Origin: Chlorobiota bacterium
Lineage (GTDB): Bacteria; Bacteroidota; Bacteroidia; Flavobacteriales; Flavobacteriaceae
Reading direction: 5' to 3'
Length of the DNA stretch: 5,069 bases
Assembly (NCBI GenBank): GCA_013151975.1
Contig: JAADHG010000202.1
Location: forward strand, 1-5,069
Numbering within the stretch: the stretch's first letter is position 1; every line of letters begins with the position of its first letter. Shown here in pieces: positions 1-5,069 of the stretch. The notes beneath the pieces are model-generated. The model saw only the letters and a list, made by a program, of their open reading frames with translations, was not told where the DNA came from and did no database searches. The position numbers were made by a program, and so were the translations under genes.

Positions 1-784
1 CTTCAGCACATAGTTCTAGTAATTTTGAAAAGCTAACAGCTGTTGCTTTTTGAATGTCAGAAGCTTTGCTAAAATCTTTTTTTAAGCCGCCTCCATACCA
101 CAAATAGCTGTCTACATTTTGCCCTAAAAGCGTGATTTCTTTATAGCCTTTTTCCCAAAGGTCGTTTACTTCTTCAATAATGCTTTGCGGATTTCGGCTG
201 CGTTCGCGCCCACGTGTAAACGGAACAACACAAAACGTACACATATTATCGCAACCTCGAGTTATAGAGACAAAGGCTGTAACGCCATTGCTATTTAACC
301 GTACAGGAGAAATATCACCATAAGTTTCTTCTTTAGATAAGATAACATTTACTGCGTTTCTACCATCTTCAACCTCAGCAATAAGGTTGGGTAAATCTTT
401 ATAGGCATCAGGACCAACAACAAGATCCACTATTTTTTCTTCTTCAAGAAATTTTTCTTTTAAACGCTCAGCCATACAACCTAAAACACCAACCTTCATT
501 CTTGGATTAATCTTTTTTACAGCATTGTATTTTTGCAAACGCTTTCTAATAGTTTGCTCAGCTTTATCTCTTATGGAGCAAGTATTTACTAAAACCAAAT
601 CGGCTTCTTCTAGATTTTGAGTTGTATTAAAGCCTTCATTAGAGAGGATGGAAGCAACAATTTCACTATCGCTAAAATTCATAGCACAGCCATAACTTTC
701 TATAAATAGCTTACGAAAATTGTCTTTCTTTTGTTCGATTACGAGGTTTTCACCTTGTCTTTTTTCGTCAATAATCTTCTCCAT
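1..784 (-). CDS. miaB: tRNA-2-methylthio-N6-dimethylallyladenosine synthase MiaB (partial, N-terminal 261 codons)
   Basis: MiaB is a cytoplasmic radical-SAM enzyme that adds a methylthio group to C2 of N6-isopentenyl-adenosine at position 37 of tRNAs reading UNN codons, which supports reading-frame maintenance. Reading the minus strand from the ATG at 784-782 gives 261 open codons to the window edge; the family is usually about 440-480 residues, so the rest of the radical-SAM barrel and the TRAM domain lie outside. The N-terminal methylthiotransferase domain shows the three cluster cysteines C33 (ESYGCAMNFSDSE), C69 (LVNTCSIRDKAEQ) and C103 (GVLGCMAERLK). The radical-SAM motif CxxxCxxC is C178, C182, C185 (ITRGCDNMCTFCVVPFTRG), followed by the GRERSR segment and LLGQNVDSY. 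The next in-frame Met (35) lies beyond C33, so the start at 784 is well supported; it leaves about 26 residues ahead of the domain. The MiaB assignment over RimO or MtaB rests on the NTCSIRDKAEQ and PFTRGRERSR segments. Confidence 0.96.
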   Translation of the reverse strand, partial: MEKIIDEKRQGENLVIEQKKDNFRKLFIESYGCAMNFSDSEIVASILSNEGFNTTQNLEEADLVLVNTCSIRDKAEQTIRKRLQKYNAVKKINPRMKVGVLGCMAERLKEKFLEEEKIVDLVVGPDAYKDLPNLIAEVEDGRNAVNVILSKEETYGDISPVRLNSNGVTAFVSITRGCDNMCTFCVVPFTRGRERSRNPQSIIEEVNDLWEKGYKEITLLGQNVDSYLWYGGGLKKDFSKASDIQKATAVSFSKLLELCAE

Positions 785-820
785 AAATAATGTTGAACAC
801 TTTTGTGGTCAATAAGTGTG

Positions 821-852
821 CAAAGATACAATTAATTTATATTTTATGACAA
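821..852 (-). promoter_or_regulatory. Putative Bacteroidota-type promoter of miaB
   Basis: On the minus strand, TATCTTTG (828-821) matches the TAnnTTTG -7 consensus exactly. A TTG (852-850, within CTTTG) lies 21 bp further upstream, near the expected -33 position. Transcription would start near 814, giving an untranslated leader of about 30 nt before the ATG at 784. There is no Shine-Dalgarno sequence, which is normal for this phylum. The spacer is slightly long, so the -33 element is less certain than the -7 box. Confidence 0.6.
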
Positions 853-876
853 AGTGGCAGATTTATAAAGTAATTT

Positions 877-907
877 TTTGCATTGTGAATAAAAACCATT
901 TACTTTG
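877..907 (+). promoter_or_regulatory. Putative promoter of the membrane-protein gene
   Basis: TTTG at 877-880 and TTACTTTG at 900-907 are separated by 19 bp and resemble the Bacteroidota -33 and -7 elements; the -7 box differs from TAnnTTTG at its second base. Transcription would start near 914, about 22 nt before the ATG at 936. The leader has no Shine-Dalgarno sequence. With the miaB promoter on the other strand, this makes the 785-935 gap a divergent promoter region in which the two -33 elements do not overlap. The call rests only on consensus resemblance in AT-rich DNA. Confidence 0.45.
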
Positions 908-935
908 AGTATTAACACTAACTAACTTAATCAAA

Positions 936-1718
936 ATGAATACTACATCTTCTTTGCAAGAAAGAATAAGAAATGCAAAAGCATTAGATTTCGGAACTAT
1001 TTTTAGTGCGTCGATTGAATTGTTTAAGAAAACTTGGATACAGGGTTTTTTATTACAATTGTTTACATTTTTAATAATGTTGCCTTTAATTATAGTTCTA
1101 TATATACCATTATTTGCTATGATATTTGCTCAAGCAGAAAACGGTTATAGTGATACTGACATGTTTAGTGAATTTTATGCAGGCATGTCTATTATTTATG
1201 TGCTTTTTGTAATTGTTGGTGTTTTTGTTTTAGGTGCAGTTTCTGTGGCATTAAACGCAGCGTTCTTTAGAATTATGAAGATGTTAGATCATGGCGAAGC
1301 TGTTACAACAGGAGATTTTTGGTATTTTTTAAAGGGTAAATATCTGAGTAAAACATTTATGCTAATGTTAGTCTCTATTCTTATTGCTATACCTTCAGTA
1401 TTGTTGTGTTATATACCTTTATTATATGTAATGGTACCTATGTCGTTTTTCGCAATTATTTTTGCGTTTAATCCAGAATTAAGCGTTGGTGATATTGTAA
1501 AACTTAGTTTTAATTTAGGAACTAAAAAATGGTTGCTTGCATTTGGATTAATAATTATATCTTCATTATTAGCAGAAATTGTTGGCTTTTTACTCTGCGG
1601 AGTTGGATTGCTTTTTACAGCTGCTTTTGTGTATCATCCTGTATACTTAATATATAAGGAGGTAATTGGATTTGATGATGATGGTGAAATTAATCAAATT
1701 GGGGCTGCCATAGAATAA
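936..1718 (+). CDS. Multi-pass integral membrane protein of unknown function
   Basis: I do not recognise a defined function. The 260-residue product is strongly hydrophobic, with membrane-spanning stretches around residues 37-66, 82-110, 139-160, 161-178, 198-220 and 221-240; the number of helices (about six) is my estimate. It has no cleavable signal peptide: the first 35 residues are polar and amphipathic, and the acidic tail (FDDDGEINQ) should be soluble. The N-terminal region (G20, I22, S26, L29, K32, W34, F38, L40) recurs near the C-terminus at a constant offset of 165 residues (G185, I187, S191, L194, K197, W199, F203, L205), and a weaker GD...LLCYIPLLY copy lies at 126-164, so the protein seems built from repeated helix-KKW-hairpin units. 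This layout recalls bacterial DUF975/YciC-like and GPDPase_memb-type membrane domains, a resemblance in pattern only. Similar flavobacterial proteins are, as I recall, sometimes labelled beta-carotene 15,15'-monooxygenase, and nothing here supports such an activity. It appears to be transcribed alone, ending at the palindrome at 1732-1869. Confidence 0.85.
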   Translation: MNTTSSLQERIRNAKALDFGTIFSASIELFKKTWIQGFLLQLFTFLIMLPLIIVLYIPLFAMIFAQAENGYSDTDMFSEFYAGMSIIYVLFVIVGVFVLGAVSVALNAAFFRIMKMLDHGEAVTTGDFWYFLKGKYLSKTFMLMLVSILIAIPSVLLCYIPLLYVMVPMSFFAIIFAFNPELSVGDIVKLSFNLGTKKWLLAFGLIIISSLLAEIVGFLLCGVGLLFTAAFVYHPVYLIYKEVIGFDDDGEINQIGAAIE

Positions 1719-1731
1719 AATATAATATTTA

Positions 1732-1869
1732 AAAGAGGCTGTCTAAAAAGTGTTATTCTGAATGCAATGAAGAATCTCTAAGACAATTAAACTATTGACA
1801 ATACGATAATTGTGATTTTTCGACTATGCTCAAAATGACAATAAATACACTTTTTAGACAGGTTTTTTT
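1732..1869 (+). terminator. Large stem-loop with U-run, probable intrinsic terminator of the membrane-protein gene
   Basis: The arms CTGTCTAAAAAGTGT (1739-1753) and ACACTTTTTAGACAG (1847-1861) are perfect 15-bp reverse complements and are followed by seven T at 1863-1869. Outside the stem, AAAAGAG at 1731-1737 can add A-U and G-U pairs with the T run after a G-G mismatch. The stop codon of the upstream gene ends 13-20 bp before the structure and topA's own promoter starts after it, which is the right place for a terminator. The 93-nt interior is far longer than a normal terminator loop, so termination may be a by-product of an inserted palindromic element. Confidence 0.55.
1732..1869. repeat. 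Imperfect palindromic intergenic element, MITE- or REP-like
   Basis: Inside the 15-bp terminal inverted repeat the two halves are also partly complementary. An inner stem pairs ACAATTA (1783-1789) with TAATTGT (1807-1813). The segment at 1755-1778 (ATTCTGAATGC...GAATCTC) aligns imperfectly with the reverse complement of 1816-1840 (TCGACTATGC...AAAATGACA). The element has no coding capacity. The words ATTCTGAATGCA and TCGACTATGCTCAAAATGACA resemble short sequences that I recall as scattered through intergenic regions of Flavobacteriia; that is memory, not a search. An 8-bp word ATTTAAAA occurs on both sides (1727-1734 and 1883-1890) but is too AT-rich, and not flush with the right arm, to be accepted as a target duplication. 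Confidence 0.6.
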
Positions 1870-1890
1870 ATGCCCTTTTTTAATTTAAAA

Positions 1891-1920
1891 TTTGCAGATA
1901 AAAAAAATAATATACATTTG
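1891..1920 (+). promoter_or_regulatory. Putative Bacteroidota-type promoter of topA
   Basis: TTTG at 1891-1894 and TACATTTG at 1913-1920 (an exact TAnnTTTG) are 18 bp apart and match both elements of the phylum's primary sigma-factor promoter. Transcription would begin near 1927, leaving a short A-rich leader of about 15 nt (CTCTAAAAAAAAATGAAT) before the topA ATG at 1942. There is no Shine-Dalgarno sequence. Lying just after the palindrome's U-run, it should drive topA and the following gene independently of the upstream membrane-protein gene. Confidence 0.7.
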
Positions 1921-1941
1921 TACCTCTAAAAAAAATGAATA

Positions 1942-4425
1942 ATGGCGAAGAATTTAGTGATTGTAGAGTCACCAGCAAAGGCTAAAACTATAGAAAAATT
2001 CCTAGGTAAAGATTTTAAAGTAGAGTCCAGTTTTGGGCATATTGCAGATTTACCATCAAAGGAATTAGGTGTAGATGTAGAAGGTGACTTCAAACCTAAA
2101 TATGAAGTTTCTAAAGACAAAAAAGCAGTTGTAAAGAAACTTAAAGAACTTGCAAAAAAAGCAGAAATGGTTTGGTTAGCAAGTGATGAAGATAGAGAAG
2201 GAGAAGCTATTGCTTGGCATTTGGCAGAATCTTTAAAGTTGGATAAAGACAAAACTAAACGTATTGTTTTTCATGAAATTACAAAAACTGCAATTCAGAA
2301 TGCTATTAAAAACCCAAGAAGTATAGATTATAATTTAGTCGATGCACAACAAGCACGTCGTGTTTTAGATAGGATAGTAGGATACGAATTATCTCCAGTA
2401 TTATGGCGTAAAGTAAAGGGAGGTTTGTCTGCAGGTCGTGTACAATCAGTATCTGTAAGATTAATTGTTGAGCGCGAACGCGAAATACAAAATTTTAAAC
2501 CTCAAGTATCTTATAGAATAGATGCTGAATTTTCTACTGCAGATGCAAAGACCTTTAAGGCGAAGTTAGCTAAGAATTTTTCAAACAAAGAAGACGCTTT
2601 TAAGTTTTTAAAAGCAAATGTTTCGGCAAATTTCAAGGTTGCAGATTTAGAAAAAAAACCAGTAAAAAAGTCGCCAGCAGCTCCATTTACAACCTCGACA
2701 TTACAACAAGAGGCATCACGTAAACTCTATTTTTCAGTAAGTAAAACCATGACGATGGCGCAACGCCTTTATGAAGCAGGGTTAATTACGTATATGAGAA
2801 CGGATAGTGTGAATCTATCTGATGAAGCTCGTAAAGGAGCACAGGCTGAAATTGAAAATGCTTATGGTTCACAATACAGTAAACCAAGAAATTATAAAGG
2901 AAAAAAAGGAGCACAAGAAGCACATGAAGCTATTCGTCCAACCGATTTTTCTAGAAGTACGGTAAACATAGATAGAGATCAAGCACGATTGTATGAATTG
3001 ATTTGGAAACGTGCTATTGCATCTCAAATGAGTGAAGCGCAATTAGAGCGAACCAACGTTAAAATTAATGCGTCTACGCATAACGAAGCGTTTACAGCTA
3101 AAGGCGAAGTAATAACCTTTGATGGGTTTTTAAAAGTGTATTTAGAAGGAACAGATGATGAAAACCTTGAGCAAGAAGGTATGCTTCCTGCATTACAGGT
3201 TAATCAATCGCTTACAAATAATTATATAACGGCAACCGAACGTTACACGCGTCCACCATATAGATATACCGAAGCCTCTTTAGTAAAGCAATTAGAAGAG
3301 CTAGGTATTGGTAGACCATCTACATATGCGCCAACAATTTCAACAATTCAAAATAGAAATTATGTTGAAAAAGGAACTGTTGATGGCGAAGAACGAAAGT
3401 ATTTGCAAATTACACTTCAAGAAGGTGAAGTTAAAGAGCAAACACTAACAGAAAAAGTAGGCTCAGATAAAGGTAAATTAGTACCAACAGATATTGGTAT
3501 GATTGTAACCGACTTTTTGGTTACTCATTTTGAAACTATTTTAGATTACAATTTTACAGCAAAAGTAGAAGATCAGTTTGATGCTATTGCCGACGGTAAA
3601 GAAGATTGGACACAAATGATGAAAAACTTTTATAAAGAGTTTCATCCAAAAGTAGAAGATGTACAAGCCAATGCCGAAAGAGAATCAGGCGAGCGTGTTT
3701 TAGGAACAGACCCGAAAACCGGAAGACAAGTAAGTGTGCGTTTAGGTAAATTTGGGCCAATGGTGCAAATAGGAACTGTTGATGATGAAGATAAACCACT
3801 TTTTGCAAGTCTTTCTCCTGAACAACAACTTAATTCCATTACTTTTGAAGAAGCCATGAATTTGTTTCAATTGCCTAAGCAATTAGGGAATTATGAAGGC
3901 GAGACCATTGAAGTAAATAATGGACGTTTTGGACCTTATGTGAAATTTGGAAAAAAGTTTGTGTCGTTACCTAAAGGTGTAGACCCTCTTAATGTTGAGT
4001 TAGATGAAGCCATTGCGCTAATTAAAGAGAAAGAAAAGGCAGATGCCCCAATATATACTTATCAAGGATTGCCAGTACAAAAGGGGAAAGGACGCTTTGG
4101 ACCATTTATTAAATGGAACAATATGTTTATTAATGTAAATAAAAAATACGATTGGGATAATTTATCTGATACTGATATCGTTGAACTGATAGAAGATAAA
4201 ATTCAAAAAGAAAAGGATAAATTAATTCATCATTGGGAAGCTGAAGGTATTAGAGTAGAAAAAGCGAGATGGGGAAGACACCACATAATACAAGGAAAGT
4301 TAAAAATTGAGCTACCTAAAACAGTTGATGTCTCTAAATTTACATTACAAGAGGTACAGGATATCATAGAAAAAAACAAGCCTAAAAAGAAAACAAGAAA
4401 AAAAGCAACCGCAAAAAAGAAATAA
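1942..4425 (+). CDS. topA: DNA topoisomerase I (type IA)
   Basis: TopA relaxes negative supercoils by cutting one strand and passing the other through a 5'-phosphotyrosine intermediate, with Mg2+. The 827-residue protein is complete. The N-terminal Toprim domain carries E9 (VIVESPAKAKTI) and the acidic triad D82, D84, E86 (LASDEDREGEAIAWHL). SAGRVQSVSVRLI (163-175) belongs to the core, and the catalytic tyrosine is Y284, with R286 beside it, in LITYMRTDSVNLS. EAHEAIRPTD (326-335) and LGIGRPSTYAPTI (454-466) are further type IA signatures. The C-terminus has no zinc fingers; the whole protein lacks cysteine. Instead it has Toprim-associated C-terminal repeats near 586-612, 654-683 and 709-732 (each with a GRFGP/GKFGP core), a degenerate fourth near 769-793 (RWGRHH), and a lysine-rich tail in which 11 of the last 17 residues are basic. 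Start at 1942 places MAKNLVIVESPAKA in the usual position. The arginase-family gene follows after 3 bp, implying co-transcription. Confidence 0.98.
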   Translation: MAKNLVIVESPAKAKTIEKFLGKDFKVESSFGHIADLPSKELGVDVEGDFKPKYEVSKDKKAVVKKLKELAKKAEMVWLASDEDREGEAIAWHLAESLKLDKDKTKRIVFHEITKTAIQNAIKNPRSIDYNLVDAQQARRVLDRIVGYELSPVLWRKVKGGLSAGRVQSVSVRLIVEREREIQNFKPQVSYRIDAEFSTADAKTFKAKLAKNFSNKEDAFKFLKANVSANFKVADLEKKPVKKSPAAPFTTSTLQQEASRKLYFSVSKTMTMAQRLYEAGLITYMRTDSVNLSDEARKGAQAEIENAYGSQYSKPRNYKGKKGAQEAHEAIRPTDFSRSTVNIDRDQARLYELIWKRAIASQMSEAQLERTNVKINASTHNEAFTAKGEVITFDGFLKVYLEGTDDENLEQEGMLPALQVNQSLTNNYITATERYTRPPYRYTEASLVKQLEELGIGRPSTYAPTISTIQNRNYVEKGTVDGEERKYLQITLQEGEVKEQTLTEKVGSDKGKLVPTDIGMIVTDFLVTHFETILDYNFTAKVEDQFDAIADGKEDWTQMMKNFYKEFHPKVEDVQANAERESGERVLGTDPKTGRQVSVRLGKFGPMVQIGTVDDEDKPLFASLSPEQQLNSITFEEAMNLFQLPKQLGNYEGETIEVNNGRFGPYVKFGKKFVSLPKGVDPLNVELDEAIALIKEKEKADAPIYTYQGLPVQKGKGRFGPFIKWNNMFINVNKKYDWDNLSDTDIVELIEDKIQKEKDKLIHHWEAEGIRVEKARWGRHHIIQGKLKIELPKTVDVSKFTLQEVQDIIEKNKPKKKTRKKATAKKK

Positions 4426-4428
4426 TAC

Positions 4429-5069
4429 ATGAACTTCAATTTTCTTTCTCCTGTTCAGGATTTAGTTTTAGCACACAACGAATTACTATCTGCTCATGTG
4501 CTTGGAAGAAAATTAAAGATACACTCAAAACAACATGGAATTCCAAATCTTGACGGAGTTACAATTGCCATTATTGGAGTACTCGAGAACCGAAATGATG
4601 TAAACTATATTGGCGAAGATTTTCAGCTCAGTGAAATTAGAAAGTCTTTATATGCTTTATTTCCTGGGAATTGGCATCAAACAGTTGCAGATCTTGGCGA
4701 TATTTTAAAAGGCGAAACAGTTGAAGACACATATTTTGCATTACAAACTACAGTAACCATATTATTAGAAAAGAACATTATTCCTATTATTATAGGAGGT
4801 AGTCAAGATTTAACCTATGCTAATTACAGGGCTTATGATAATTTAACAAATATGGTTAATGTTGTAAATGTTGATAGTAATTTTGATTTAGGAGATTCAG
4901 CCAAACCCATAAAAAACAATAGTTTTTTAGGAAAGGTAATTTTAGAACAACCTTATAATTTATTCAATTACTCCATTTTAGGATATCAAACCTATTTTAA
5001 TTCTCAAGAAGAAATAGATTTAATGGACAAGCTTTATTTTGAAGCTTATAGATTAGGCGAAATTACGAG
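4429..5069 (+). CDS. Arginase/formimidoylglutamase-family (ureohydrolase-fold) protein, partial, with degenerate metal site
   Basis: The frame opens at ATG 4429, 3 bp after the topA stop, and stays open for 213 codons to the right edge; the family usually has 300-390 residues, so the C-terminal part is missing. Relation to the ureohydrolases (arginase, agmatinase, HutG) is read from the ordered core: a buried strand IIPIIIGGSQDLTYANYRAY (118-136) matching the family's GGDHS segment, then VVNVDSNFDL (145-154) matching its DAHxD segment. In active members the His of GGDHS and the Asp-His-Asp of DAHxD bind the two Mn2+ ions. Here they read Q126 and D149, N151, D153, so two histidine ligands are replaced while both aspartates remain. 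The third metal motif (SxDxDxxDP) would lie beyond the window. I infer that ordinary arginase-like hydrolysis is unlikely. In Flavobacteriia I recall a gene of this kind between topA and the gliding/type IX secretion genes gldKLMN. Fold call fairly sure; function unknown. Confidence 0.85.
   Translation, partial: MNFNFLSPVQDLVLAHNELLSAHVLGRKLKIHSKQHGIPNLDGVTIAIIGVLENRNDVNYIGEDFQLSEIRKSLYALFPGNWHQTVADLGDILKGETVEDTYFALQTTVTILLEKNIIPIIIGGSQDLTYANYRAYDNLTNMVNVVNVDSNFDLGDSAKPIKNNSFLGKVILEQPYNLFNYSILGYQTYFNSQEEIDLMDKLYFEAYRLGEIT

Noticed and set aside
936..1718. Annotation of the membrane protein as beta-carotene 15,15'-monooxygenase
   Set aside because: Such oxygenases need conserved histidines around an iron centre. 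This protein has only two histidines (119 and 234), so no enzymatic call is justified.
1727..1890. ATTTAAAA direct repeats flanking the palindrome as a target-site duplication
   Set aside because: The right copy is about 14 bp away from the end of the T run, the word is entirely AT in AT-rich DNA, and chance occurrence is likely.
1926..2252. 108-codon open frame on the minus strand across the topA start
   Set aside because: It lies antisense to the highly conserved Toprim region of topA, is serine- and phenylalanine-rich in the manner of a reverse-frame shadow, and resembles no known family.
3584..3857. Two overlapping minus-strand open frames (74 and 71 codons)
   Set aside because: Both are inside topA in antisense frames, overlap each other, and lack a promoter or a plausible product.
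4230..4439. 69-codon minus-strand frame over the topA 3' end and the next start
   Set aside because: Its hydrophobic, phenylalanine-rich N-terminus is only the complement of the lysine-rich topA tail; it is antisense to two real genes.
1..5069. CRISPR array, tRNA or rRNA gene, insertion-sequence transposase, phage or defence system
   Set aside because: No regularly spaced repeats, no cloverleaf or rRNA-like sequence and no transposase, integrase or defence-protein motifs were seen; the genes are ordinary chromosomal ones.

Overview
The window looks like a chromosomal segment from a low-GC member of the Bacteroidota, most likely the family Flavobacteriaceae. The reasons are the AT-rich composition, the absence of Shine-Dalgarno sequences before starts, promoters of the Bacteroidota type (TTG or TTTG near -33 and TAnnTTTG near -7), and the gene content: a MiaB with a flavobacterial-style N-terminus, a cysteine-free TopA with a lysine-rich tail, and a degenerate arginase-fold protein directly behind topA. 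This assignment comes from reading, not from a database search.

Layout. From 784 down to the left edge, on the minus strand, lies the first half of miaB, a radical-SAM tRNA methylthiotransferase. It is divergent from a 260-residue multi-pass membrane protein at 936-1718, and the 151 bp between them hold a plausible promoter for each. Behind the membrane gene, at 1732-1869, is an imperfect palindrome with a perfect 15-bp terminal stem and a trailing run of seven T. It probably serves as that gene's terminator and resembles a small dispersed intergenic repeat. After it come a well-formed promoter at 1891-1920, the complete topA at 1942-4425 (DNA topoisomerase I, 827 residues), and, 3 bp later, the start of an arginase/formimidoylglutamase-family gene at 4429 that runs off the right edge.

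Functionally these are mostly housekeeping genes: tRNA modification at A37 (MiaB), control of DNA supercoiling (TopA), a membrane protein of unknown role, and a ureohydrolase-like protein that has lost two metal-binding histidines and is probably not a normal arginase-type enzyme. The last two genes appear to form one transcription unit. I found no CRISPR array, tRNA, rRNA, transposase, phage gene or defence system, and no convincing new multi-gene system. The points most worth a second look are the degenerate ureohydrolase coupled to topA, the palindromic intergenic element, and the internal repeats in the membrane protein.
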